The position numbers and the translations under genes were made by a program. A DNA stretch of 64,000 nucleotides from Corynebacterium urogenitale (lineage in GTDB: Bacteria > Actinomycetota > Actinomycetes > Mycobacteriales > Mycobacteriaceae): contig NZ_CP045032.1 in the NCBI RefSeq assembly GCF_009026825.1, positions 1 through 64,000 of the forward strand, given 5' to 3'. The notes beneath the pieces were generated by a model that searched no databases, was not told the origin of the DNA, and saw only the letters and a list, made by a program, of their open reading frames with translations. This document shows, in pieces, positions 54,459-63,787 of this stretch (position 1 is its first letter; the number at the start of each line of letters is the position of its first letter).

Positions 54459-56693
54459 TCAGTCAGTAACGGTTACGGGGGATATCGACCCACTGTGTTC
54501 CTCCTTCCCGTCGGTCGGAGCCAGGTGAGCCGGCTCCAGATCAATGCGGCGCAACAGCTGGGCGTTCAGGGCCACCACGATGGTCGAGGCAGACATCAAG
54601 ATCGCGCCCACGGCCGGGGACAGCACGAACCCGATCGAAGCAAGCACTCCGGCAGCCAGCGGCACGGCGAGGATGTTGTAGCCAGAGGCCCAGATCAGGT
54701 TCTGGATCATCTTGCGGTAGCTGGCCTGGGACAGCTCAATCATCGACAGCACTGCCCGCGGGTCATCACTGGCTAGGACCACCCCGGCTGATTCCATGGC
54801 CACATCCGTGCCGGCACCGATGGCGATACCGACATCCGCGCGGGTCAGAGCGGGGGCGTCATTGACACCGTCACCGACCATGGCCACGCTCAGGCCACGC
54901 TCCTGTAACTGGGTGACCTTGGTGTCCTTGTCCTGGGGCAGGACCTCGGCGAAGACCTCATCGATCCCCAGGTCCTTGCCCACTGCCTGGGCCACCTGCT
55001 GCGCGTCACCGGTGATCATCGCGACCTTCACCCCGCGGTCCTGCAGGGCTTTCACGGCGGCGCGGGATTCGGGGCGGATCTTGTCCTCGACGGCCACGGC
55101 ACCGATGATCTGACCGTCGCGGACAATATGGAGCACGCCGGCCCCACGCCCGGTCCAGGCGCTGGTGGTGTCGGTGAGCTCGGCCGGGGTGGTGAGGTTG
55201 AACTCGCGCAGCATGTTCGGCCCACCCACGAGGATCTCAGCGCCATCGACAGTGGCCCGGACCCCCCGGCCGGAGGCGGCGCTGAAACCAGTTGCACGGA
55301 TTTGCCGACGGGAGGCCTCGGGATGGGCGGCCGCGGCCGCCACGATGGCGCGGGCCACGGGGTGTTCACTATCGGCCTCGGCGGCGGCGGCCAGGGCCAG
55401 CAGCTCGCCCTCGGTGACGCCGACAGCTGCCGCGACACCGGTGACCGCGTGCGCACCCTCGGTCAGGGTGCCGGTTTTGTCGAAGAGCACCACGTCGATG
55501 GTGCGCATCCGCTCGAGCGCCATCCGGTCCTTGATGAGCACCCCGGATTTCGCGGCCCGTTCGCTGGAGATCGCAATGACCAGCGGAATCGCCAGGCCTA
55601 GGGCGTGCGGACAGGCGATGACTAGCACCGTAACCGTGCGCACCACGGCATCGTCTGGGCTGCCGATGGTGGTCCACACCACCGCGGTGATCAGAGCGGA
55701 GATCAGCGCGAACCAGAACAATAACGCTGCCGCCCGATCCGCCAGGGCCTGGGCCCGGGAGGAGGACTCCTGGGCGTCGGCAACCATGCGTTGGATCCCG
55801 GCCAGGGCGGTGTCCCCGCCGGTAGCCTCCACCCGGATGCGGACGGTGTTGTCGGTGGCCACGGTACCGGCGACCACCTTGTCACCGGTGTCGCGGAAGA
55901 CGGGACGGGATTCGCCAGTGATCATCGCCTCATCGAATTCGGCGGCTCCGTCGAGGATGGTTCCGTCGGCCGGCACCCGGGCACCGGCCCTCACCAGCAC
56001 GACGTCGTCGACGACCAGCTCGGAGATGGCCACGGTGCGGGTGGTCCCGTCGATGACTTTCTCGGCCTCATCCGGCAGCAGGGCAGCCAGTGCGTCAAGC
56101 GCGGAGGACGCGGCCCCGAGAGCGCGCATCTCCAGCCAGTGGCCCAGCAGCATGATGGTCACCAGCAGGGCCAGCTCCCACCAGAAGTCCAGGTCAAAAC
56201 CGCCCAGCCCCAGAGTGGTGACCCAGGAGGCGACAAACGCTACGGTGATGGCCATGGCGATCAGGAGCATCATCCCGGGTTGGCGGGATTTCAGTTCTTT
56301 CCATCCGCCCTTGAGGAAAGGCGTTCCGCCGTAGACGAAGATGATCGTGCCCAGCACCGGGGGGATCCAGGTGGAACCAGGGAATGCCGGGAGATGGTAG
56401 CCGAGCAGGTGGGCGACCATGGGGCTGAAAATAACGACGGGAATGGACAGAATCAGCGACCACCAGAAGCGGCCCCGAAACATTGCGGTGCTGTGTCCGG
56501 CGTGTTCGCCGTGACCATGAACGTGGTGGTCTTCGTCTAGGGCGGAGTGCGGGTGATCGTGGGGCATCGCCTGGCCGTGGGTGTCGGCATCCGCGTGGTG
56601 TTCGTGGCTGGCATGATCCGGGTGGTGGGTGTGGTCTGTTTCCGGAGCGGGGTGATCACCATGGTGATCGCCGGAATGATGGGGAGTGCTCAT
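54459..56693 (-). CDS. copB: Copper-translocating P-type ATPase (CPH type, CopB-like)
   Basis: A 744-aa P1B ATPase exporting copper. The N-terminus is extremely His-rich (about 1-70) and carries no HMA CxxC domain. Eight membrane helices surround the transmembrane metal motif CPH (Cys361-Pro-His363), diagnostic of the CopB group. The phosphorylation site DKTG has Asp405; TGE (MITGES) and MVGDGVNDAPAL are present. The ATG at 56693 follows GAAAGGA by about 6 nt. It lies 51 nt after the HMA gene, so a metallochaperone-like partner is coexpressed. C. glutamicum has the same gene in its cop cluster. Confidence 0.93.
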   Translation of the reverse strand: MSTPHHSGDHHGDHPAPETDHTHHPDHASHEHHADADTHGQAMPHDHPHSALDEDHHVHGHGEHAGHSTAMFRGRFWWSLILSIPVVIFSPMVAHLLGYHLPAFPGSTWIPPVLGTIIFVYGGTPFLKGGWKELKSRQPGMMLLIAMAITVAFVASWVTTLGLGGFDLDFWWELALLVTIMLLGHWLEMRALGAASSALDALAALLPDEAEKVIDGTTRTVAISELVVDDVVLVRAGARVPADGTILDGAAEFDEAMITGESRPVFRDTGDKVVAGTVATDNTVRIRVEATGGDTALAGIQRMVADAQESSSRAQALADRAAALLFWFALISALITAVVWTTIGSPDDAVVRTVTVLVIACPHALGLAIPLVIAISSERAAKSGVLIKDRMALERMRTIDVVLFDKTGTLTEGAHAVTGVAAAVGVTEGELLALAAAAEADSEHPVARAIVAAAAAHPEASRRQIRATGFSAASGRGVRATVDGAEILVGGPNMLREFNLTTPAELTDTTSAWTGRGAGVLHIVRDGQIIGAVAVEDKIRPESRAAVKALQDRGVKVAMITGDAQQVAQAVGKDLGIDEVFAEVLPQDKDTKVTQLQERGLSVAMVGDGVNDAPALTRADVGIAIGAGTDVAMESAGVVLASDDPRAVLSMIELSQASYRKMIQNLIWASGYNILAVPLAAGVLASIGFVLSPAVGAILMSASTIVVALNAQLLRRIDLEPAHLAPTDGKEEHSGSISPVTVTD

Positions 56694-56744
56694 GACGTTC
56701 CTTTCGCTCAACCCGGTCGGGGTCGAGATGATGGGTAGAACTGA

Positions 56745-57071
56745 TCAGGACAAGACGGTGTAGCCGGCCTCCTCGATGGCCCGGCGAACCATCTCCGGAG
56801 GTACGACACCGGTGACCGTGACGGTGGAAACACCACCAGCAGCGAGATCAATCTGGACGTCGTCGACCTGGGGGAGGGCCTGAAGGGCCTGGGCCACGCT
56901 TTTCGCGCAGTGCCCGCAGGTCAGGCCGGTGATCTGGTAGCTAGGGGAGGACCCTCCTGCTGACGAGTCGCTGGCGGCAGGGATGGAGGCGGTGTCGGCA
57001 CGTGAGGCAGGTCCGCAACAGCTGCAGCCGTGGGAGACCATCGGCAAGAGACGGGGCGGGGAGGTGATCAT
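56745..57071 (-). CDS. Heavy-metal-associated (HMA) domain protein, CopZ-like
   Basis: A 108-aa protein. The C-terminal two thirds form an HMA fold with GLTCGHC (Cys52 and Cys55, the metal-binding pair) and the closing VRRAIEEAGYTVL. The N-terminus has an extra cysteine cluster HGCSCCG (Cys16, 18, 19) and a Ser/Ala linker, which is more than a minimal copper chaperone. It probably hands Cu(I) to the adjacent ATPase, which lacks an HMA domain itself. Confidence 0.85.
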   Translation of the reverse strand: MITSPPRLLPMVSHGCSCCGPASRADTASIPAASDSSAGGSSPSYQITGLTCGHCAKSVAQALQALPQVDDVQIDLAAGGVSTVTVTGVVPPEMVRRAIEEAGYTVLS

Positions 57072-57119
57072 GGGAAAGCTCCTACGGGTCGGTGGGATGC
57101 GGTGATGCTACTCTCTAGC

Positions 57120-57140
57120 ATATACCCCCTGGGGGTATAT
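57120..57140. promoter_or_regulatory. CsoR-type G-tract palindrome in the copper promoter
   Basis: ATATACCCCC and its exact complement GGGGGTATAT flank a single T. It sits 49 nt upstream of the HMA start, overlaps a TATGCT -10-like box (minus strand, 57117-57122) and fills the -35/-10 spacer. C-tract/G-tract palindromes with AT ends are the operator form of CsoR/RcnR repressors. No csoR gene is in the window. Confidence 0.65.
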
Positions 57141-57185
57141 TTTTAATGGGTGGAGGGCACGGCCCTCACGCGGGGCAGGGTGTGG

Positions 57186-58313
57186 TCACTGAGCAGCCTC
57201 CTCACTGTCGGGAGGGGAGAGCGGGAGGCGGAGGGCAAACACCGCTCCGCGACCGGGTCCGGGGGAGGTGGCGGTAAGAGTGCCGCCGTGGGCCTCGATC
57301 AATGCCTTGGAGATGGTCAGACCGATACCGGCCCCGCCGTCGTCCCGGCTGCGGGCGGCATCCCCCCGGTAGAAGCGTTCGAAGATGTGTCCGAGCTGGT
57401 CAGGTGGGATGCCCTCGCCGTCATCGGCGACGTGGATGAGCGCGGTCGACGCCCCCTGTCGATGGACGCTGATCCGGACCTGCCCGCCGGCCGGGGTGTG
57501 CCGTAGCGCGTTCGACAGGAGATTGCTCATCACCTGGCCGAAGCGTTGCCGGTCCACGAGCACCCGGATGGTGTCCGTAATGGTCTCGACCTGTAAATCG
57601 ACGCCTTTGTCAGCATAAGCTTCCTCCGCGGCAGCAGCGGCGGTATGGAGCAGATCCCCGAGCCCTTCCTCCGCCAGGTCCAAATCGATCCGGTGTTCCT
57701 GGGCCCGGGAGACATCGTCGATGTCTTCCATCAACCGCGTCAGGCGGGTGAGCTGGTCAGCCATGATCGTGTGGGTGGCATTATTCCAGTCCACGACCCC
57801 GTCCTGGAGACCATCGAGGTAGACCGTGAGCACCGATAAGGGGGTACCCATTTCGTGGGCCAGATCAGAGAGCATCTGGCGGCGGACTTGTTCGGTGTGT
57901 TCCAGCCGGTCGGCCATGGTGTTGAAGGCATGCGCCAGGGTGGTGACCTCGGGGCCTGCTTCTCCGGCGGGCACGCGGATACGGTAGTTGCCGGCCGTCA
58001 GGCTGGTAGCGGCGCGGGTGAGATCCTGCAGGGGGGTGCGCAGACGACGCGATAACCACAGGCTGGCCAGCAGGGCGCTGATCAAGGCAGTGGGCAGGGC
58101 GACGGCCAAGGTGATCAGGCTGGCGCCCCGGTAGGCCTGCTCGGCATGGAACAGCTCCAGCGAGGGGTCCTCCCGGCCGGTCATCAACATATGATCATGG
58201 AACAGGATCGGACCCACCATCGTGGCCACGGCCGCGGCCACCAGCAGGCTAATCACCACCACCAACACCTGGGCGGCCAGGAAGCGGAAGGTCAGGCCGG
58301 GTCCGTGATTCAT
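57186..58313 (-). CDS. copS: Sensor histidine kinase CopS
   Basis: A 375-aa two-helix sensor kinase: an N-terminal transmembrane helix, a short extracytoplasmic loop (about 35-75), a second helix, a HAMP domain, the dimerisation box SDLAHEMGTPLSVL with the phospho-acceptor His, and the HATPase domain with NLLSNALRH, DDGEGIP and GAGIGLTI. It overlaps copR by 4 nt (ATGA). It should sense extracytoplasmic copper. The compact sensor loop contains several acidic and His residues. Confidence 0.9.
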   Translation of the reverse strand: MNHGPGLTFRFLAAQVLVVVISLLVAAAVATMVGPILFHDHMLMTGREDPSLELFHAEQAYRGASLITLAVALPTALISALLASLWLSRRLRTPLQDLTRAATSLTAGNYRIRVPAGEAGPEVTTLAHAFNTMADRLEHTEQVRRQMLSDLAHEMGTPLSVLTVYLDGLQDGVVDWNNATHTIMADQLTRLTRLMEDIDDVSRAQEHRIDLDLAEEGLGDLLHTAAAAAEEAYADKGVDLQVETITDTIRVLVDRQRFGQVMSNLLSNALRHTPAGGQVRISVHRQGASTALIHVADDGEGIPPDQLGHIFERFYRGDAARSRDDGGAGIGLTISKALIEAHGGTLTATSPGPGRGAVFALRLPLSPPDSEEAAQ

Positions 58314-59032
58314 GGCTGCCCCACCCGGTAGCCCACGCCACGCACGGTGTCGATAAACCCCCGGCCCCGGGTGTCGGTGCCGAGCTTGCGACGCAAGTTG
58401 CCGATGTGGACATCGACGATGCGTTCATCACCGACCCAGGTGGTGTCCCAGACCTCGGAGACCAGGTCGTGGCGGGTCAGCACCTGGCCGGGGCGCAGGG
58501 CCAGGGCAACCAGCAGCTCGAACTCCGTGCGGGTGAGCTCCACGGTCGTCTCCCCCACCCGCACCTGATGGGCGACGGGGTCAAGGATGAGGTCACCAAC
58601 GATCAAGGGAGTGGTCACCTGCGGTGGGGTGGTGCTGGTGCGCGGGCGGCGCAGCACCGCATACACCCGGGTCACCAGTTCCCGGATGCTAAAAGGTTTG
58701 GTGATGTAGTCATCCGCCCCCAAGGTCAAACCGCTGATCTTGTCGTCCTCGCTGCCACGCGCGGTGAGCATGAGGATGTAGCAGTCCGAGAAGGTGCGGA
58801 TCCGTCGGCACACCTCCAGGCCGTCGAGTTCGGGCAGCCCCAGATCCAGCACCACAACATCGGGGGAAAAGCGACGGGCCTCGTCCACGGCCTGGGTGCC
58901 GGTGTGCGCCTGGCGGGTATCGAAGCCGGCCCGGATGAGGTAAGAAGCCACCATCTGAGCTAGGGGTTGTTCATCATCGACGACCAGCACCCGCCCCGGG
59001 GGCGTGGCGGTGGTCGGTGTGCGGTCAGCCAT
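58310..59032 (-). CDS. copR: OmpR/PhoB-type response regulator CopR
   Basis: A 240-aa response regulator: a receiver domain with the phospho-acceptor Asp in VVLDLGLPELDG, and a winged-helix DNA-binding domain (VELTRTEFELLVALALRPGQVLTRHDLVSEVW, VDVHIGNLRRKLG). The close match of the upstream direct repeat to the C. glutamicum CopR box supports the copper role. It is cotranscribed with copS. Confidence 0.9.
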   Translation of the reverse strand: MADRTPTTATPPGRVLVVDDEQPLAQMVASYLIRAGFDTRQAHTGTQAVDEARRFSPDVVVLDLGLPELDGLEVCRRIRTFSDCYILMLTARGSEDDKISGLTLGADDYITKPFSIRELVTRVYAVLRRPRTSTTPPQVTTPLIVGDLILDPVAHQVRVGETTVELTRTEFELLVALALRPGQVLTRHDLVSEVWDTTWVGDERIVDVHIGNLRRKLGTDTRGRGFIDTVRGVGYRVGQP

Positions 59033-59090
59033 AGGCCCTAGTATCGCTCCGGCCAGGGGGGAATACCACCCTCGCTCAGTGCCCGGCGGG

Positions 59091-59110
59091 AAATCTTCAT
59101 CAAATCTTCA
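59091..59110 (-). promoter_or_regulatory. CopR box (9-bp tandem direct repeat)
   Basis: The minus strand reads TGAAGATTT, two bases, TGAAGATTT. As I recall it, this is exactly the CopR recognition motif described in C. glutamicum. It lies 58-78 nt upstream of copR and 325 nt before cueP. The rest of the 403-nt copR-cueP gap has a CCCTG/CAGGG hairpin with a T-run at about 59309-59336, and a TAGATA box near 59366; I see no gene in it. Confidence 0.8.
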
Positions 59111-59435
59111 AACATCACCCGTCGACCGCCGTCACCCCTGTGCCCCACCCCGGGTCGGCGGCATCGCCTCCCCTGGTCAGCTCAGCAGGCGCCACCAGGG
59201 ATTTCACTGCCTGCACCGCATACCCGGGGCGGGTAGAAGGACATCGCCCACGGCTGTGGGGTGGTGTCCCGGTGGTGACCCAGCCCACCGGAGTCACCCC
59301 CTTTTCGCCCTGTTATAAGGCTGTGAGCAGGGTTTTTTATTTCTGGGCCGTCAGGCACCCGTGCTAGATAAAAGTATGGCATTGACCTTGAGGCGGTGTC
59401 TTCTCACCGTCTTACCACGATCCAAGGAGATTGAC

Positions 59436-60011
59436 GTGAACCGAGCAGCGATCGCAGCCGCCGCCCTTGCCCTCGCCCTCGCGGGGTGTTCGGCCACCGA
59501 CCCGGAACCCACCGCCGACGGGACGGTGTCCCAGAATACATTCCTGACTACCCATGGCCTGGCCGCCATGGACGCGGTGGAGATCATTGATCACCTCGAC
59601 CGGCAGAAGGTCACTGAGCGCCCCACGGATCTGATCGCCTCCGTGCGTGCCGATGAACTGCTGCTCTCGAGCGATGACCAGGAAGTCGTGGTCGATCTTC
59701 CCGACAATCAGACGTATGTCTCGATCGCCCCCTATCTCACCTCCACCCACGACTGCTTCTACCACAGCCTCACGACCTGCCTGGGGGAACTCGACAATGA
59801 GGACATCCAGGTCACGATCACCGATGAGGCGACCGGTGAGGTGCTGGTGGACGAGGCGACAACCACCTTCGACAACGGGTTTATTGGCTTCTGGCTTCCC
59901 GATGATGTCACCGGCCTGATTGAGGTCAGCTACCAGGGGCGTACCGGCACCACGGAGTTTTCCACCGCCGACGACGGTGCCACCTGTGTCACAGACCTGC
60001 ACCTGACGTGA
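59436..60011 (+). CDS. cueP: CueP-like copper-binding lipoprotein
   Basis: A 191-aa exported protein related to CueP, which in Salmonella is the main periplasmic copper protein. The family block SIAPYLTSTHDCFYHSLTTC holds Cys107 and Cys115, and the C-terminal half has FDNGFIGFWLPDD and the closing DDGATCVTDLHL with a third cysteine. A lipobox LAGC (Cys18) makes it a lipoprotein with a very short n-region. The GTG start at 59436 follows CAAGGAG by 6 nt; the longer frame has none. The oxidase follows after 71 nt. Confidence 0.87.
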   Translation: MNRAAIAAAALALALAGCSATDPEPTADGTVSQNTFLTTHGLAAMDAVEIIDHLDRQKVTERPTDLIASVRADELLLSSDDQEVVVDLPDNQTYVSIAPYLTSTHDCFYHSLTTCLGELDNEDIQVTITDEATGEVLVDEATTTFDNGFIGFWLPDDVTGLIEVSYQGRTGTTEFSTADDGATCVTDLHLT

Positions 60012-60082
60012 TGGCTCAGCAGGGTCCTCACCTGCGCCTGTCTCCCGTATCACTGAAATCTAACACCAAGGAAGGTTAAATC

Positions 60083-61564
60083 ATGATAAACGGATTTTCC
60101 CGACGACAGTTTCTGCTCGGCGGGCTCGTCCTCGCCGGCACCGGGGCCGTGGCCGCCTGCACCAGCGACCCTGGACCCGCTGCCTCGGCACCAGGTTCCT
60201 CCCTTCGCCCCACTCCCACCCCCAATGCGCTCGGTGAGCCGACGGTGCGCCGGACACTGACCGCCCGGCCCCTCTCTCTGGATATCGGCGGCATCGAAGC
60301 CAAGACGTGGGGATACGTCTCTGACACCGGGGATGCGGCCATTGAGGCCACCGCCGGCGACGTCCTCCAGGTCGATGTCACCAATGAACTGCCTGAGAGC
60401 ACCTCCATCCATTGGCATGGCATCGCACTCCACAACGCAGCCGACGGTGTGCCCGGCATGACCCAGGACCCCATTGAACCTGGCGAGTCTTTCTCCTATG
60501 TTTTTGAAGTCCCCCACGGTGGCACCTACTTCTACCATTCCCACAGCGGCCTGCAGCTTGATCGCGGTCTCCACGCCCCACTGATCGTCCGTGACCCGCA
60601 AGACGCTGAGGACCAGGACGTCGAGTGGACCATCGTGCTCGACGACTGGGTCGATGGCATTCAGGGCACTCCCGACGATGAGCTCGACAAGCTCACCGGA
60701 ATGGGTTCGGGCGACCATAACGGGAAGAAGGGGATGGGAGGTCACGGCCATATGATGCACGGCACCCCGGACCGGGTACTGGGCGGGGATGCCGGCGATG
60801 TGATGTATCCGCACTACCTCATCAACGGACGTATCCCCCGTGCTCACCGGACCTTCGAGGCTCGCCCGGGCGACAAAGCCCGCCTGCGGTTCATCAATTC
60901 CGGCGGTGACACCATCTTCAAGGTGGCCCTCGGTGGTCACCGCATGACCGTCACCCACACCGACGGCTTCCCTGTCCAGCCCTGGGAGACCGAATCGATC
61001 TACCTGTCGATGGGCGAGCGTGTCGACGTCGAGGTCATCCTCGGCGACGGCGTCTTCCCGCTCACGGCTTTGGCGGTGGGTAAGGACGACCGCGCCTTCG
61101 CCGTCATCCGCACCGCCGGCGGCCAGGCCCCCCGCCCCGATGTTGACTTCCCCGAGTTGTCGTCCACCGGACTGCTTCTGTCCTCCCTGAAGCCAGCAGA
61201 CCGTGCACTCCTGCCCGAGGGCACACCAGACCGAGAAGTCAGCATCGACCTGGGCGGGCAGATGATGCCATATGAATGGCGCATTCTCACCGACGGCCAA
61301 TCCTCCTCCGCGACCGTGCAGGAGGGCCAGCGCCTGCGGATGGTCATGCGCAACAGGACCATGATGCCCCATCCCATGCACATCCACGGCCACACGTGGG
61401 CGCTGCCCGGCAGCGGCGGACTACGCAAGGACACCGTCCTTCTCCGCCACGGTGAAACCATGATCGCCGACCTGATCGCTGACAACCCCGGGGAGTGGGC
61501 ATTTCACTGCCATAACGCCTATCACATGGAAACCGGGATGGTCAGCTCGCTTCGCTACGAGTAA
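60083..61564 (+). CDS. copO: Tat-exported multicopper oxidase (CopO/CueO-like)
   Basis: A 493-aa multicopper oxidase that should oxidise Cu(I) to Cu(II) outside the membrane. The Tat motif is SRRQFLL, followed by a hydrophobic region and a lipobox-like VAAC. All copper ligands are present: HWHG (His110, His112), YHSH (His152, His154), HPMHIHGH (His430, His433, His435) and HCHNAYHMETGM (His475, Cys476, His477, His481, Met486 for type 1 copper). A Met/His-rich loop (DHNGKKGMGGHGHMMHGT) near residue 215-235 may be an accessory Cu(I) site. GAAGG precedes the ATG. Confidence 0.93.
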   Translation: MINGFSRRQFLLGGLVLAGTGAVAACTSDPGPAASAPGSSLRPTPTPNALGEPTVRRTLTARPLSLDIGGIEAKTWGYVSDTGDAAIEATAGDVLQVDVTNELPESTSIHWHGIALHNAADGVPGMTQDPIEPGESFSYVFEVPHGGTYFYHSHSGLQLDRGLHAPLIVRDPQDAEDQDVEWTIVLDDWVDGIQGTPDDELDKLTGMGSGDHNGKKGMGGHGHMMHGTPDRVLGGDAGDVMYPHYLINGRIPRAHRTFEARPGDKARLRFINSGGDTIFKVALGGHRMTVTHTDGFPVQPWETESIYLSMGERVDVEVILGDGVFPLTALAVGKDDRAFAVIRTAGGQAPRPDVDFPELSSTGLLLSSLKPADRALLPEGTPDREVSIDLGGQMMPYEWRILTDGQSSSATVQEGQRLRMVMRNRTMMPHPMHIHGHTWALPGSGGLRKDTVLLRHGETMIADLIADNPGEWAFHCHNAYHMETGMVSSLRYE

Positions 61565-61820
61565 CCCCCACAGCAGGGTTGAGCGCCGAGGTGGGCGGGG
61601 GTGTCCCCCGAGTAGTGGACACGGCGTTGGTGTCAGGGTTGAGCAGTGTGTGCCAGGAGTCGACGGGTTTGAAGTATGCGTCAGCGCGCACGGCAGCAAG
61701 TTCAATGATGTGGTCGTAGCGCTTGTTAAAGCCGGTGGTTTCGGTATCAATGACTGCAAAGACCGGCGTGCCCGATGTGCGCGGGGTGTAGCGGTTGAGG
61801 AGGTTTTCTAAAAGGCCCAT
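61542..61820 (-). pseudogene. DnaQ-type 3'-5' exonuclease, 5' stump truncated by the island
   Basis: Residues 1-66 (MGLLENLLNRYTPR, then VFAVIDTETTGFNKRYDHIIELAAVRADAY and WHTLLNPDT) are the N-terminus of a DEDDh exonuclease, with the first catalytic pair Asp25 and Glu27. After about 61623 homology stops and the frame ends inside the end of the oxidase gene. The remaining motifs are absent. The island, or an IS event, has cut this gene. Confidence 0.7.
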
Positions 61821-62041
61821 GGCCTTGAGCCTAGAGGCCCATACCGACATGCCCGCCTAAATGCTATCGAACACTGTAACCAACGTGGATTTCTGTGGAT
61901 AACCACACTGGCCCCGGTTGCGTCCGCTGGCGTGGTGTATCTGTAGCCCGCGGTAGGCCTTGTGCCGGTGCACAATGAGGCGACCATCGCGGGAACCTTT
62001 CGAATCAACTCCTACATATCCTCGAAAGGACGTACCCTGCG

Positions 62042-63284
62042 ATGGCCGCTGATCCTCATCATATCGACCCAACCTCCTATCTCGAAGAACTGCTTACCCA
62101 AGCCTCCCCGGACTTGATGCGGCAGATGCTTGCTGACTTCATCAACCAAATTCTTCTCGGCCCAAGCCGATAGTGTGTGCGGGGCTGACTACGCCACCGT
62201 GTCACCAGAGCGGACGAATAGGCGCAATGGCTACCGCCATCGCCAACTCGACACCCGTGTTGGTTCCATCGATGTGGCTATCCCGAAGCTGCGCACAGGC
62301 TCGTTCTTCCCCGATTGGCTGCTCGAACGACGCTCCCGCACCGAACGAGCCCTGACCACCGTTGTCGCCACGTGTTACCTCAAAGGGGTCTCTACCCGCA
62401 GGATGAACGATCTTGTTGCCACCCTTGGGATATCCAACCTGTCGAAGTCCCAAATCTCCGACATGGCCAAAGAGCTTGACACCATGGTCGACGAGTTTCG
62501 AACCCGCCGCCTTGACCAAGGCCCGTACTTTTACCTGTCGTGTGACGCGCTCACGATGAAGGTTCGTGAAGGCGGTCGCGTCGTCAAAACCAGCGTGCTC
62601 ATCGCCACCGGCGTCAACAACGAAGGCTACCGGGAACTATTAGGCATGCAGGTGGCCACCTCAGAGTCGGTGGAATCATGGACCGGGTTCTTCCAAGACC
62701 TTAAAGCCCGCGGACTAGGCGAGGTCTACCTCGTTACCAGCGACGCACACCTTGGCATCCAAGCAGCCGTGGCCCAGGTGCTGCCGACGGCTAGCTGGCA
62801 GCGCTGCCGCACGCACTGTGCAAAGAACCTCTCGTCCAAAGTCTCTAGGCGTGGCTGGACAACCTTGTCTGGGATGTTTCATTCGATATTTCAGCAAGCT
62901 GACGCTAGGTCCACCTGGGGCCAGGCAAGGGAAGTTGTTGAGTTTTGTCACCAGCGTTTCCCCGAGGTTGCAGACTATCTGGAGGAGTCCTGGGAGGAGA
63001 TTCTCGCGTTTACCTGCACACCGAAAGCGGTGTGGACAAAGGTGTGGTCGAACAATCCGACAGAGCGTTGCAACCGTAAAATCCGCCGGCGCACCGACGT
63101 CGTCGGAATCTTCCCCAACCGAGCAGCAGTCGTCCGACTCGTCGGAGTGGTACTCGCCGAACAGCATGACGACTGGCTTCAGCAAAAGCGCTACATGTCA
63201 CTAGCCAGCCTTGAACAAACCAGAGCGCTCATCGCTGCCAACACCGTCGACACAGGCGAACACCCCAGAAACGACGCCGCCTAA
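62042..63284 (+). mobile_element. IS256-family (Mutator-type) transposase, single frameshift
   Basis: The first frame starts MAADPHHIDPTSYLEELL and runs through MLADFINQIL, ending at the TAG 62171-62173. A second frame continues SAQADSVCGADYATV to the end, giving a complete transposase of about 413 aa with the three catalytic regions YFYLSCDALTMKVREGG, VYLVTSDAHLGIQAA and the C-terminal NPTERCNRKIRRRT. An extra C near 62156 explains the break. Downstream of the transposase I could not define a matching terminal repeat, and upstream bases 61851-62041 include only the possible left end and nothing else recognisable. Confidence 0.85.
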
Positions 63285-63787
63285 CGACCCGAACTCAAGC
63301 CCGCGCCAGACACCACAACTAGACCTCTCGAAGCCCCAGATTCAAAAGGAACAGAAACACCACTCAAAAGGACTTGACCAGAACGATTTGTGGGGTGAGC
63401 AAAATTGGCGCCTTTCTTGTGCAGAGCGAAGGCCTTATCCGGGCACAGGTCGACGAATGAAGGCGAGATTTTCAACATCAGTTGTGATCGTTAATTGTTG
63501 CAGATCGATTTTCGATGTCTGGCTCGTAGCTGCATTTACTAGTTATTGAAGCTGCTGTTTCAAGAATTTTGGTGCATATTGCACCGCAAATCTGCGGATT
63601 TATTATTGCACTATCTGGGAAAACACTTCATTGTGATTTCTTTTCCTGATTTCTACTGCGAGTGCCGGTTCCATCCGGTAGTGTGCATAGTGACTTTCAA
63701 GGTTTAGTCAGCTTGCAGTCCTTGTACTTACTGGCTTTTACGTGAAACGACCCTGGGACTAACCACCCCAAAACGGGAGAAACCATC
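63285..63787. other. Region with no recognised gene
   Basis: Between the transposase and the next short frame I see no convincing gene. It contains small dyads (GTGCATATTGCAC near 63572) and is more AT-rich than the copper genes. Short open frames here have no recognisable homology. Confidence 0.4.

Noticed and set aside
59182..59382. 66-aa reverse frame in the copR-cueP gap
   Set aside because: Several competing frames in both strands, no start signal, and regulatory elements occupy the same stretch.
63281..63478. 65-aa reverse frame ending at the IS256 transposase 3' end
   Set aside because: Coding-like in part but no family recognised, no ribosome binding site, and it overlaps the transposase end; left out.
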